39,366 nucleotides of DNA from an uncultured Clostridium sp. (GCA_900556975.1 USQZ01000011.1:1-39366), one strand, 5' to 3'. Shown: positions 16,294 to 25,407, numbered from the stretch's first letter. Numbers and translations: made by a program. The notes: generated by a model not told the origin, from the letters alone.

Positions 16294-17097
16294 ATGAATA
16301 ATCAACCAATAGGGGTATTTGACTCTGGTTTAGGCGGTTTGAATGTATTAAAAGAACTTAGAAAAGAATTACCTCATGAACATTTTATATATTTAGGAGA
16401 TACTAAAAGATTTCCTTATGGAAATAAGTCAAGCCAAGCAATTATTGATATTGCAAGGGATAATGTTAATTTTTTGCTAGATCAAGATGTTAAAATGGTT
16501 ATAATTGCGTGTGGAACTGCAACGAGTCAAGCGTTAGAAACTTTACAAAAAGAATTTTCGGTTCCTATCATTGGGATTATTGAACCTACTGTTTTGAATT
16601 TGAAAGAGAGAATAGATGATTTGGATAATTCAGTAGGAATTATTGCAACTAAAGGAACAATTAGAAGTGGAGCATGGGAAAAGAAGATTTCTGAAATTAT
16701 TCCTACAGCTGAGATTGTTTGTCATCCTGCTCCTTTACTAGCTACTATGGCTGAGGAAGGCTGGATAAATAATGAAGTAGCTGAATATACTGTTAAAGAA
16801 TACATGAAATTATTTAAAAGTGTAGATAAATTAATTTTGGGTTGTACACATTATCCATTGTTTGCGGATTTGATGAGAAAGTATTTGCCTAAGAAAACTG
16901 AAATTATTGATGTCGGATGTGAACTTGCTGTTTATTTAAAAAAGAAACTTGTAGATATGGATTTAGAATGTGGACAAGATAATGTTGGTGAGTATAAATT
17001 ATATTTAACTGATAAAAATGATGAGTTTGCTGATATGGCAACTAGAATTTTAAATGAATGTATTTCTTTGAATGATATAGAAGAAATTGAATTATAA
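16294..17097 (+). CDS. murI: Glutamate racemase
   Basis: A 267-residue MurI that supplies D-glutamate for peptidoglycan. The start IGVFDSGLGGLNVLKEL (residues 5-21) carries the conserved Asp-Ser. The two catalytic cysteines lie in ACGTATS near residue 72 and LGCTHYPLF near residue 183. YLGDTKRFPYG near residue 36 is also typical. The first cysteine motif has Gly where many homologues have Asn (ACNTAS); I believe this variant occurs in clostridial enzymes. The ATG at 16294 gives the usual family length and is about 12 bases from GAGAAAGG. An ATG at 16282 is in frame but abuts the ribosome binding site. lemA follows after 11 bp, probably in one operon. Confidence 0.93.
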   Translation: MNNQPIGVFDSGLGGLNVLKELRKELPHEHFIYLGDTKRFPYGNKSSQAIIDIARDNVNFLLDQDVKMVIIACGTATSQALETLQKEFSVPIIGIIEPTVLNLKERIDDLDNSVGIIATKGTIRSGAWEKKISEIIPTAEIVCHPAPLLATMAEEGWINNEVAEYTVKEYMKLFKSVDKLILGCTHYPLFADLMRKYLPKKTEIIDVGCELAVYLKKKLVDMDLECGQDNVGEYKLYLTDKNDEFADMATRILNECISLNDIEEIEL

Positions 17098-17108
17098 GGA
17101 GGAGAAAA

Positions 17109-17696
17109 ATGGTTGGTACAATAATTGTAATTATTTTGTTAGTAGTATTTGTTGGATATATAATTTATATTTTTAACAAAATTATAAAAGCTAGTAATAT
17201 GAATTTAGAGGCTTTTAGTAATATTGATACTGCTTTGAAGAAAAGATATGATTTAATTCCTAATTTGGAGGCTGTTGTTAAAGGTTATACAGCTCACGAA
17301 AAAACTACGTTGGAAGATATTACAGAAATGAGAGAGAAATTATCTGAAAAAATGACTGTTTCAGATAGACAAAAACAAGAGGACAAATTTTCAGGAATAT
17401 TTAAAGATATTTTTATATCTGTAGAAAATTATCCTAATCTTAAAGCTTCTGAGAATTTTGCTCAATTGCAGTCTGCACTTGTAAAAATAGAAGAGGATAT
17501 AGAGATGGCTAGAAGGTATTATAATGGTACTACTAGAAATTATAATGCTTTAATTCAACAATTTCCAAACAATATATTAGCTTCAATACTTGGATATAAG
17601 AGAAGATCATTTTTTGAGGTTGACTTGTTGACTAGAGAAAATGTTCAGATTAATTTTGAGGATAGAAGAAAAGAATTAAGAAATAAAGGAGAATAA
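17109..17696 (+). CDS. LemA family protein
   Basis: A 195-residue LemA-type protein. It has an N-terminal transmembrane helix (residues 3-24, TIIVIILLVVFVGYIIYIFN) followed by a long helical bundle. The family signature is AFSNIDTALKKRYDLIPNLEAVVKGYTAHEKTTLEDI near residues 39-70, with the Tyr-Asn-Ala-Leu segment RNYNALIQQFPNNILA near residue 148. LemA proteins are predicted to expose the short N-terminus outside and the bundle inside; their biochemical role is not established. lemA commonly neighbours DUF2207 (YgcG/TPM-like, Gly-rich tail) membrane proteins, as here: the DUF2207 gene starts two bases after its stop. GGAGGAG precedes the ATG. Confidence 0.92.
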   Translation: MVGTIIVIILLVVFVGYIIYIFNKIIKASNMNLEAFSNIDTALKKRYDLIPNLEAVVKGYTAHEKTTLEDITEMREKLSEKMTVSDRQKQEDKFSGIFKDIFISVENYPNLKASENFAQLQSALVKIEEDIEMARRYYNGTTRNYNALIQQFPNNILASILGYKRRSFFEVDLLTRENVQINFEDRRKELRNKGE

Positions 17697-17697
17697 T

Positions 17698-19716
17698 ATG
17701 AGAAAGAAAATTTGGTGTGTTTTTCTTTTAGTAGTGTTTTTGCTGATGGCTTCTTTTACGAATAGTGTTAATGCTGCTTATGATGAGGATTATGATAGTT
17801 ATTCTAATGATGATTATTATAAAAATACTTATTATTCTGATAATCACGAAAACATTATTGACTATGATATTGAAATTCATGTAAACAAAGATGCTTCAAT
17901 GGATGTTAAAGAGAAGATTACGGTTAATGCACTTGGAAATAAAATACGACATGGAATTTATAGAGATTTTCCAACGCAGTATAAAAATAAAACGGTAAGT
18001 TTTAAGATTAATGATGTTACTTTAGATGATGAAGATGTTAAGTATACTACAGAGAGTGTTAGTAGAGGTGTTCGTATAAAGATTGGTTCTAGTAATGAAT
18101 ATGTTTCAGAGGGAATACATACGTATGTGATAGATTATACAACTGAAAGGCAGATGTTTTTTGAGGAAGATTATAATGAGTTGTATTGGAATTTAATTGG
18201 TTCGGGTTGGAATTTTGATATTGAAAAATGTTCTGCAAGAATTTATTTTCCAAAGGGAACTGAAATACTAGAGGATGATATAAAAGCATATGTTGGTGCT
18301 TATGGATATTCAGAGGAATCTGATGATGTGTATTGGTATGTAGATAATGAAGAGTCATGTGTTTACTTTAATGTTTTCCATGAAATTCCTTCTCAAAGCG
18401 CATTTACAATAGTTATTAGAGCTGAAAAAGGAACTATAGCTGAACCAACTTTATGGCAAAGATTTAGGTGGTTTATGCAAGATAATGCAATGTTTGTTTT
18501 TATATTGGTTGGTATGATTGGACTTGGAATTTGGCAATTTTTTATTTGGAAAAAGCATGGTAAAGATCCAGAAAAAAATGTAATAATTCCTAAATATTAT
18601 CCACCAGAAGGAATGAATGTTGGTGATGTTAAATATATGGATACGATGGGAAGTACAAATCGTATTCTTGAAGCTACCTTGATAAGCTTAGCTACAAAAG
18701 GATTTTTGAAATTTGAAAAAGAGAATAAAAAGAAATCTGTAATGACTATAGTAAGAGTACCAGATAAAAATATTTATGAGGATAAAGAAAAGGTATCAGC
18801 TATTGAGAGAGAAGTATTTATGGCTATTGGTTCTAGACAAGAATTAGAATATTCGGATTATTTTTATAAAACTATTCAAAGATTACAAAATAAAATAAAA
18901 AACGAATTGTCTGAAAAATATGACAACAAATTATTTTTCAAAAATTTTAAATATAGCATTATTTCTATAGTTGTTTCTGTTATTTTATTTATAATAGGAA
19001 TTATTGTTGGAAATATAATTAATCCATATATTGTTGAGTTTGGATCAGAAAATATTGTATCAATGTTAATGGCTGTATTTTTATTCTTTATGGTAATAAG
19101 CGTTTGCGGTAGACTTATAAAGACAAAAAATAATAAATTTATAACTTTTATTTTTATATTGCTTTGGGGAGTACCATTTTTCTTATTTGCGGTTTCTATG
19201 GCTATAGATGCATTGAAAAATTTTGTTGAAAGTTCTTTCCAAGCGATTGTGCTTGCAGGAATCGTTTTACAAAATTATTTATTTATAAAATGGGTTCCAA
19301 GATATACTGAAGAAGGTATGAGAATAAAAGAGGATATTGATGGGTTTAGAATGTTCATAAAAGTTGCAAAAGATGATGATTTTAAAGATAAAACACCAGA
19401 GATGTTTGATAAATATTTTGCATATGCATATGTTTTGGGATTAGAAAATAAATGGGCTAACAAGTTTGAGGAGATTTTGAAGCAAGCAAATTATTCTCCT
19501 TCATGGTGTTCAACATATATGCTTAATGATGGTGTTTTTGATTGCGCTGTTTTCACTTCTAGTTTTTCATCAACATTTACATCTTCAATGTCTTCTGCAT
19601 CAACTGCTCCTGCTTCAAGCAGTAGTTCTTCAGGAGGCGGAGGATTCTCTGGCGGAGGCGGAGGAGGCCGGTGGCCGGAGGTGGCTGGTAAAAGTCATAT
19701 AGGGGGAAGAATATGA
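17698..19716 (+). CDS. DUF2207 membrane protein, copy 1
   Basis: A 672-residue protein with a signal peptide (residues 1-27, ending NSVNA/AY) and an extracytoplasmic DUF2207 domain containing IIDYDIEIHVNKDASMDVKE and GIYRDFPT (about residues 50-240). One transmembrane helix (about 262-284) precedes a cytoplasmic part with YYPPEGMNVGDVKYMDTMGS. Three or four more helices (about 420-540) and a Ser/Gly-rich tail follow. The usual DUF2207 ending is a pure Gly run closed by an aromatic residue. Here the tail shifts to GGRWPEVAGKSHIGGRI. Removing two C residues at CCGG sites (19668-19680) would give GGGGGGGW and a stop at 19691. The gene is coupled to lemA before it and overlaps the next gene by four bases (ATGA). 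Confidence 0.9.
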   Translation: MRKKIWCVFLLVVFLLMASFTNSVNAAYDEDYDSYSNDDYYKNTYYSDNHENIIDYDIEIHVNKDASMDVKEKITVNALGNKIRHGIYRDFPTQYKNKTVSFKINDVTLDDEDVKYTTESVSRGVRIKIGSSNEYVSEGIHTYVIDYTTERQMFFEEDYNELYWNLIGSGWNFDIEKCSARIYFPKGTEILEDDIKAYVGAYGYSEESDDVYWYVDNEESCVYFNVFHEIPSQSAFTIVIRAEKGTIAEPTLWQRFRWFMQDNAMFVFILVGMIGLGIWQFFIWKKHGKDPEKNVIIPKYYPPEGMNVGDVKYMDTMGSTNRILEATLISLATKGFLKFEKENKKKSVMTIVRVPDKNIYEDKEKVSAIEREVFMAIGSRQELEYSDYFYKTIQRLQNKIKNELSEKYDNKLFFKNFKYSIISIVVSVILFIIGIIVGNIINPYIVEFGSENIVSMLMAVFLFFMVISVCGRLIKTKNNKFITFIFILLWGVPFFLFAVSMAIDALKNFVESSFQAIVLAGIVLQNYLFIKWVPRYTEEGMRIKEDIDGFRMFIKVAKDDDFKDKTPEMFDKYFAYAYVLGLENKWANKFEEILKQANYSPSWCSTYMLNDGVFDCAVFTSSFSSTFTSSMSSASTAPASSSSSSGGGGFSGGGGGGRWPEVAGKSHIGGRI

Positions 19717-21785
19717 GAAAGAAAATTTATGCTGTTTTTCTTTTGAGTGCTATTTTGCTGTTGTTTTTTGGTAACAAGTTAAATGTTGTTTATGGTGCTT
19801 CGAAAGATTATAGGAGTAACAGTTATGTGAATACTTCAAATGAGACTTCTGATAATAGTTCGGATGATTATAGAAGTGCGAAATTTTCTTATAAAAAACA
19901 TGATGAAGGCATTTTGAATTATGACATTGAAATTCATGTGAATGAAGATTCTTCTATGGATATTAAGGAAAAGATTGTTGTTAATGCTAAGGGAATTAAC
20001 ATTAAACATGGTATTTATAGAGATTTGCCTACTTATTACAAAAATAAATCTTCTACATTTGATGTGAAAAGAGTGTTGCTTAATGGAAACGATATTGAGT
20101 ATAGGACGGAGAGTACTAAGGATGGGGTTCGCTTGATGCTTGGCTCTGAATCTGATTTTGTTTCAAATGGCGTTCAAGAATATGAGATAAATTATACTAT
20201 GGAGAACCAACTATTTTATAAGTGGAATTGTAATGAGTTGTATTGGAACTTAATTGGTACTGGTTGGGATTTTGATATTGATAGATGTAGTGCTAAAATT
20301 TATTTTCCTGAGGGAACTTCAATTCGTGAGAATGAGATAAAGGCTTATGTTGGAAAGTATGGAACTTCTAAAAAAGCTAAGAATGTTGAATGGAATGTTG
20401 ATACTGCTAATTCAACTGTTAGTTTCAAACTTTATGATAAAATCTATAAGAAAAATGCGTTTACTGTAATTGTTAGAGTTAAGAAAGGTACGATTAATAG
20501 ACCTTCATTTGGTGAATTGGTTAGTAGGTTTTTGAAAGATAAAATTGTGTATGTTTTGTCTTTTATAGGTTTGGTTTGCCTTGGAGTAGTACAGTTTTTA
20601 TTGTGGAGAACTCACGGAAATAAGTTAAGAAGAAAGGTCATTGTTCCTAAGTATTATCCGACTGAAGGATTGGATGTCGCTCAGGTTAAGTACTTGGACA
20701 CTATGGGCAGTACTAAGAGAGTTCTTGAAGCGACAATAATAAGTTTAGCAACTAAGGGATTTTTGAAATTTGGTAAAACGACGGGTAGAAAGAAAATTGT
20801 ATTTATGGAGAAGACTCATAAGAAGAGTGAAAGTGAGTATGAGAGTGAGCTATCTGATAATGAGAAGTTGGTTTATAATTCTCTTGCTGGAAGAGATTAT
20901 TTGATGTATTCTACTTATTTTTCTAAATTGGTGGAGTCTTTAAAAAATGATTTACAGAAAGATTTAAAGTCAAGATATAAAAATAGTTTCTTTTTTAAAA
21001 ATTGGAAGTATGTTATTATTTCTATGGTTGTTACGTTACTTATTTTTATTGCCGGAGTAAGAATTGGTAAGTTAATTAATCCAATGGCTATTTCTTATGA
21101 TTTGGTTGGATTGAAACATTTTGCTTTTTTTGCACTTTCTTTTTCAATGATTGTGTTTATTTTTAAAAGGTTTGGTATTGATACTGGTAAGAGGTGGATT
21201 AGTATTCCACTTATGACGTTATTGCTTATTCTGCCTTTATTTGGTGAATATATGATACTTACGGAAATTATTGCTGAGTATGCAGGAAATTGGATTGAAA
21301 TTGCAATAATTATTGTTGCTGTTTTACAAAATTATTTTTTTATGAAATGCATTCGTTCATATTCTGAAAAAGGATTGAAGATTAAAGAGGATATTGAAGG
21401 ATTTAAAATGTTTATTAAAACGGTTGATGATAATGTTGTTGAGAAAACTCCTGAGATGTTTGATAAATATTTTGCATATGCATATGCTTTAGGACTTGAG
21501 AATAAGTGGGCTAAGAAGTTTGAAATTATTTTAGATGAAACAAGCTATACTCCTTTATGGTGTTCAGAGCGCACTTTTTATAGAGATAAATTTAATTCTA
21601 GAGCATTTATATCTGATTTTTCTTCTGCGATTATGGTCGGTATGAGATCAGCTGATGGCATATCTAATATTTTTAATGGAAGTGGTAATGGTTCTAATAA
21701 AAGTTCTGGTGGCAGTAGTGGCGGAAGTGGATTTGCTGGCGGAGGTCGCGGAGACCGGTGGCCGGAGGTGGCTGGTAAAAATTAA
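19713..21785 (+). CDS. DUF2207 membrane protein, copy 2
   Basis: A 690-residue paralogue of the preceding protein with the same architecture: signal peptide, DUF2207 domain (ILNYDIEIHVNEDSSMDIKE), a central helix, a YYPTEGLDVAQVKYLDTMGS block, a helix cluster near residues 430-550, a FDKYFAYAYALGLENKWAKK segment and a Gly/Ser-rich tail. Protein identity to copy 1 is high in the core, but the DNA has diverged except for an identical 26-base block at 21755-21780 that encodes RWPEVAGK in both. As in copy 1, removing two C residues at the CCGG sites would restore a GGGGGW ending with a stop at 21776-21778. It overlaps copy 1 by four bases; no clear terminator follows. Confidence 0.9.
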   Translation: MRKKIYAVFLLSAILLLFFGNKLNVVYGASKDYRSNSYVNTSNETSDNSSDDYRSAKFSYKKHDEGILNYDIEIHVNEDSSMDIKEKIVVNAKGINIKHGIYRDLPTYYKNKSSTFDVKRVLLNGNDIEYRTESTKDGVRLMLGSESDFVSNGVQEYEINYTMENQLFYKWNCNELYWNLIGTGWDFDIDRCSAKIYFPEGTSIRENEIKAYVGKYGTSKKAKNVEWNVDTANSTVSFKLYDKIYKKNAFTVIVRVKKGTINRPSFGELVSRFLKDKIVYVLSFIGLVCLGVVQFLLWRTHGNKLRRKVIVPKYYPTEGLDVAQVKYLDTMGSTKRVLEATIISLATKGFLKFGKTTGRKKIVFMEKTHKKSESEYESELSDNEKLVYNSLAGRDYLMYSTYFSKLVESLKNDLQKDLKSRYKNSFFFKNWKYVIISMVVTLLIFIAGVRIGKLINPMAISYDLVGLKHFAFFALSFSMIVFIFKRFGIDTGKRWISIPLMTLLLILPLFGEYMILTEIIAEYAGNWIEIAIIIVAVLQNYFFMKCIRSYSEKGLKIKEDIEGFKMFIKTVDDNVVEKTPEMFDKYFAYAYALGLENKWAKKFEIILDETSYTPLWCSERTFYRDKFNSRAFISDFSSAIMVGMRSADGISNIFNGSGNGSNKSSGGSSGGSGFAGGGRGDRWPEVAGKN

Positions 21786-21902
21786 ATTCTAATAATAATA
21801 ATTCACTAGTTGTACTTGAAAATACCATTGGATTAAAAGTTTTTAAATACTCCGATTACACGTTTATGAGCTTGTTTGAAAATAGTAAAAAAATTTCAAA
21901 AA

Positions 21903-21929
21903 TTAGCACTCTTCTATTGACATTGCTAA
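21903..21929 (+). promoter_or_regulatory. CIRCE-like HrcA operator upstream of hsp20
   Basis: TTAGCACTC at 21903-21911 is an exact left CIRCE half. After exactly nine bases comes CATTGCTAA, which matches seven of nine bases of the right half GAGTGCTAA. It overlaps the -35 box of the hsp20 promoter, as expected for repression by HrcA. HrcA is not encoded in the window. Confidence 0.75.
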
Positions 21930-21945
21930 AAATGTGATGTATAAT
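21917..21945 (+). promoter_or_regulatory. Consensus sigma-A promoter of hsp20
   Basis: TTGACA (21917-21922) and TATAAT (21940-21945), both exact consensus, are 17 bp apart. The -35 box lies inside the CIRCE-like operator. Confidence 0.9.
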
Positions 21946-21982
21946 ACCATATGTAATAAGAAATAATGATTACATATGGTAT
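21944..21982 (+). promoter_or_regulatory. 14-bp perfect palindrome at the hsp20 transcription start
   Basis: ATACCATATGTAAT (21944-21957) and ATTACATATGGTAT (21969-21982) are exact reverse complements around an 11-base spacer. The left arm overlaps the end of the -10 box and the predicted start point, so the full hairpin would not be in the RNA. A DNA operator is more likely than a 5'-UTR hairpin. Confidence 0.7.
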
Positions 21983-22042
21983 GTGCAAATAGCCTTGAAT
22001 AAAGGTGTCAACACATAAAATATTTTTAAGGAGGAATGTATT

Positions 22043-22453
22043 ATGATGATGATACCAAGTAGAAAAAATTTTTTTGATGAGGTTTTTAATGAACCAATGT
22101 TTTCTAAGAAAGAAGCTAAAATAATGAAGACTGATATTAAAGAGAAAGATGGAAATTATATCTTTACAATAGATGTACCAGGATTCGAAAAAGAGAATAT
22201 CAATATCGAATTAGAAAATGGCTACTTAACAGTATCTGCTACAATGAATGAAGATATTGATGATGAAGAAAAGAACGGAAAATATATTTACAAAGAAAGA
22301 TATTCTGGAGAATGTTCTAGAAGCTTTTATGTAGGTGATGATGTAACAGAAGAGGATGTTAAGGCTTCTTTCAAAAACGGAATTTTAACTGTTATTGTTC
22401 CAGAAAAAGAAGAAAAAGAAGAGGAAACTAAAAAACGTATTCAAATAGACTAG
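22043..22453 (+). CDS. Hsp20/alpha-crystallin small heat shock protein
   Basis: A 136-residue small heat shock protein. The alpha-crystallin domain runs from about residue 30 to 128: KTDIKEKDGNYIFTIDVPGF, then ENINIELENGYLTVSA and VKASFKNGILTVIVPE. The C-terminal RIQID carries a degenerate I-x-I anchor. It acts as an ATP-independent holdase that hands clients to ClpB/DnaK. ATG follows AAGGAGG by seven bases. The promoter is a perfect sigma-A site overlapped by a CIRCE-like operator, suggesting HrcA control. clpB lies 195 bp downstream. Confidence 0.95.
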   Translation: MMMIPSRKNFFDEVFNEPMFSKKEAKIMKTDIKEKDGNYIFTIDVPGFEKENINIELENGYLTVSATMNEDIDDEEKNGKYIYKERYSGECSRSFYVGDDVTEEDVKASFKNGILTVIVPEKEEKEEETKKRIQID

Positions 22454-22465
22454 TTAATTGTGATT

Positions 22466-22497
22466 GGCACACCTGCGATATGGTGTGCTGATTTTTT
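22466..22497 (+). terminator. hsp20 terminator
   Basis: A 7-bp G+C-rich stem, GCACACC at 22467-22473 and GGTGTGC at 22482-22488, followed by TGATTTTTT. Confidence 0.75.
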
Positions 22498-22502
22498 CTA
22501 TT

Positions 22503-22542
22503 AGAATCACAAAATAAAATATTGTATTTATTTTATGATTCT
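22503..22542 (+). repeat. 16-bp hairpin at the left end of repeat copy 2
   Basis: AGAATCACAAAATAAA (22503-22518) pairs with TTTATTTTATGATTCT (22527-22542) with one mismatch and an 8-nt loop. Its right arm forms the left end of the family A element that follows. Confidence 0.6.
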
Positions 22543-22632
22543 TTGCTAAAAGATTTTACTAGTTGTTAAAATTCATTTAGAAGGTTTGGATAAAACTTTT
22601 CAAATGGAGTATTGTAAGTAAAATAATATATT
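22516..22632 (+). mobile_element. MITE-like dispersed repeat, copy 2, decayed (family A)
   Basis: A 117-bp segment that aligns over its whole length with copy 1 at 33681-33799. Both start AAAATATT, share TTTGCTAAAA/CTTGCTAAAA and CATTTAGAAGGTT/CGTTTAGAAGGTT, then AAAACTTTTCAAA/AAAACTTTCAAA, and end in ATAATAT. The terminal inverted repeats are eroded. It lies directly against the clpB ribosome binding site, so it makes up the immediate upstream region of that gene. Confidence 0.65.
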
Positions 22633-22648
22633 AAGGTAGGTGATTGTT

Positions 22649-25240
22649 ATGAATACTCAAAAATTAACACAGAAATCAATTGAAGTAATTCAAAAGGCTC
22701 AGTCAATTGCAATTGAAAATCAAAATCAACAAATTGAACAAGTGCATATTTTGGCTGCACTTTTGACAATTGATGATAGTTTGATTAAGCAAATTTTGAA
22801 AAGAATGAAAGTTAATGATAATTTTGAGAATAGCGTAATGAATGAAGTTAGAAAGTTACCAAAGGTAATGGGTTCTAGAAAAATGGATTCTGTTTATGTT
22901 GCTCAAGATGTAGATGAAATGCTTAATGATGCTGAAAAAATTGCAGATAAGATGAAAGATGAGTATGTTTCTGTTGAACATTTAATGATTTCTTTATTTA
23001 ATAAAGGAAACCAAAATGTTAAAGAGTTATTCAAATTATTTAATATAAATAAAAATGAATTTATGAAAGTTTTGTCAGAAGTTAGAGGCAATACTAGAGT
23101 TACTTCTGATAATCCAGAAGAAACATATGATGTATTGAAGAAATATGGTACTGATTTGGTTGAAATGGCAAGGGAACAAAAACTTGATCCTGTTATCGGT
23201 AGAGATGATGAAATAAGAAATGTTATAAGAATTCTTTGCCGTAAAACTAAAAATAATCCTTGTTTAATTGGTGAACCTGGTGTTGGTAAAACTGCTATTG
23301 CTGAAGGGCTTGCTTTGAGAATTGTTAGAGGAGATGTTCCTGATGGTTTGAAAAATTGTACTATTTTTTCTTTGGATATGGGTTCACTTGTTGCTGGTGC
23401 TAAGTATAGAGGTGAGTTTGAGGAAAGATTAAAAGCTGTTTTACAAGAAGTTAAAAAGAGTGATGGTAGAATAATCTTATTTATTGACGAGCTTCATACT
23501 ATTGTTGGTGCAGGTAAAACAGAAGGTGCAATGGATGCTGGAAACCTATTAAAACCAATGCTTGCAAGAGGCGAGTTACATTGTATAGGTGCTACTACGT
23601 TAAATGAATATAGACAATATATTGAAAAGGATCCAGCTTTGGAGAGACGTTTCCAACATGTTATGGTTGATGAACCAACTGTTGAAGATACTATTTCAAT
23701 ATTAAGAGGTTTAAAGGAAAGATATGAAGTATATCATGGTGTTGAAATAAGTGATAATGCTATAATTGCTGCTGCAACTCTTTCTCATAGATATATTTCC
23801 GATAGATTTTTACCTGATAAGGCCATAGATTTAATTGATGAGGCTTGTGCTATGATTAAAACTGAAATGGAATCTATGCCAATTGAACTTGATGATGTAT
23901 CTCATAAAATTACACAATATCAAATTGAAGAAACAGCTTTGAAGAAAGAAAAAGATGAATTATCTCAAAAGAGATTACAAGAGATTCAAAAAGAAATTGC
24001 AAATTTACAAAATAAATTTAAAGAAATGAAAGCTAAATGGGATAATGAAAAAGATGTAATTTCTAAAGTTCAGAAACTTCGTGAGGATTTGGAAAAGGTA
24101 AATGCTGATATTGAAAAGGCTGAAAGAAATTATGATTTGAATAAGGCTGCAGAACTTAAATATGGTAAATTACCTCAAATTCAAGAGGAATTGAAGAAAG
24201 AAGAGGAGATTGCTGCTAAGTCTAAAGAGTCTAGTTTGCTTCGTACAAAAGTAACTGATGAAGAGATTACTAAGATTATTGCTAAATGGACTGGTATTCC
24301 TGTTGCTAAGCTTATGGAGAGTGAGAGAGATAAAATCTTGAACTTAGGTAATATTCTTCATAAGAGGGTTATTGGACAAGATGATGCTGTTGAGAAAGTT
24401 GTAGATAGCATTATTCGTTCAAGAGCTGGTATACAAGATCCTAATAGACCTATTGGTTCATTTATGTTTTTAGGCCCTACAGGTGTTGGTAAAACTGAAC
24501 TTGCTAAAGCTTTAGCTGAGGCCTTGTTTGATGATGAGCATAATATGATAAGAATTGATATGTCTGAATATATGGAAAAATATTCGGTTTCTAGATTAAT
24601 TGGTGCGCCTCCAGGATATGTTGGTTATGAAGAAGGAGGACAATTAACTGAGGCTGTAAGAAGAAAACCATATAGTGTTGTATTATTTGATGAGATTGAA
24701 AAGGCCCATCCAGATGTATTTAATGTTTTGCTTCAAGTTTTGGATGATGGCAGAATTACAGATTCACAAGGTAGAACAGTTGATTTTAAGAATACAATTA
24801 TTATATTAACTTCTAATTTAGGTTCTGAATTTATTCTTGATGGTATTGATAAAGATGGCAATATCAAGAGTGAAGCAGAAGAGAAGGTTATGGATTTATT
24901 AAAACATTCATTTAGACCTGAATTCTTAAATCGTTTGAGTGAAATTATTTTGTACAAACCTTTGAAAAAATCTGAGGTTGATAAAATATTAGATTTGTTA
25001 ATTGTTGATTTGAATAAGAGATTAGCTGATAGACAAATTGAAATTAAATTAACTGATGATGCAAGAAAGTATTTAATTGATAATGGTTATGATGCTGTTT
25101 ATGGTGCTAGACCATTAAAGAGATTTGTTCAAAAGAAACTTGAAACTTTGATTGCTAGAAAGATTTTGGAACAAGCTATTGTGCCTAAGTCTAAAGTAGT
25201 TGTTGGTTTTGATGGAACCGGTTTAACTGTTGAAAAATAA
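22649..25240 (+). CDS. clpB: ATP-dependent disaggregase ClpB
   Basis: An 863-residue Hsp100 chaperone that pulls proteins out of aggregates with DnaK and small Hsps. Domain order: N-domain repeat (1-145), AAA-1 with Walker A GEPGVGKT near 208 and Walker B ILFIDELHTIVGAG, the coiled-coil M-domain (about 405-525) that distinguishes ClpB from ClpC/ClpA, and AAA-2 with GPTGVGKT near 610 and VLFDEIEKAHPDV, ending in a D2-small domain with GARPLKRFVQ. The pore loops are KYRGEF and GYVGYEEGG. ATG at 22649 follows AAGGTAGGTG. A GTG nine bases upstream is in frame but overlaps the ribosome binding site. No CIRCE is seen directly upstream, and a decayed repeat occupies that space. Confidence 0.96.
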   Translation: MNTQKLTQKSIEVIQKAQSIAIENQNQQIEQVHILAALLTIDDSLIKQILKRMKVNDNFENSVMNEVRKLPKVMGSRKMDSVYVAQDVDEMLNDAEKIADKMKDEYVSVEHLMISLFNKGNQNVKELFKLFNINKNEFMKVLSEVRGNTRVTSDNPEETYDVLKKYGTDLVEMAREQKLDPVIGRDDEIRNVIRILCRKTKNNPCLIGEPGVGKTAIAEGLALRIVRGDVPDGLKNCTIFSLDMGSLVAGAKYRGEFEERLKAVLQEVKKSDGRIILFIDELHTIVGAGKTEGAMDAGNLLKPMLARGELHCIGATTLNEYRQYIEKDPALERRFQHVMVDEPTVEDTISILRGLKERYEVYHGVEISDNAIIAAATLSHRYISDRFLPDKAIDLIDEACAMIKTEMESMPIELDDVSHKITQYQIEETALKKEKDELSQKRLQEIQKEIANLQNKFKEMKAKWDNEKDVISKVQKLREDLEKVNADIEKAERNYDLNKAAELKYGKLPQIQEELKKEEEIAAKSKESSLLRTKVTDEEITKIIAKWTGIPVAKLMESERDKILNLGNILHKRVIGQDDAVEKVVDSIIRSRAGIQDPNRPIGSFMFLGPTGVGKTELAKALAEALFDDEHNMIRIDMSEYMEKYSVSRLIGAPPGYVGYEEGGQLTEAVRRKPYSVVLFDEIEKAHPDVFNVLLQVLDDGRITDSQGRTVDFKNTIIILTSNLGSEFILDGIDKDGNIKSEAEEKVMDLLKHSFRPEFLNRLSEIILYKPLKKSEVDKILDLLIVDLNKRLADRQIEIKLTDDARKYLIDNGYDAVYGARPLKRFVQKKLETLIARKILEQAIVPKSKVVVGFDGTGLTVEK

Positions 25241-25349
25241 TAGAATTATTTTTTGTTAATAGTTTGGGAATATGGTAAAGCGGAAGAAAATATTTAATTA
25301 TTTCTTGGAAAATGCATGATTTTACAGAAAAATCTTTTTTTAAAAGTAG

Positions 25350-25378
25350 TTGACTATTATATTTATTATTAATATAAT
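25350..25378 (+). promoter_or_regulatory. Sigma-A promoter of the 25408 gene
   Basis: TTGACT (25350-25355) and TATAAT (25373-25378) are 17 bp apart, 30 bp before the ATG. Confidence 0.85.
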
Positions 25379-25407
25379 GATGTCGAAATAAATTTGAGGA
25401 GGAAGAA

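Noticed and set aside
18089..18358. Minus-strand frame inside the first DUF2207 gene
   Set aside because: It is a shadow of the plus-strand coding sequence, with a biased His/Asn-rich composition and no ribosome binding site.
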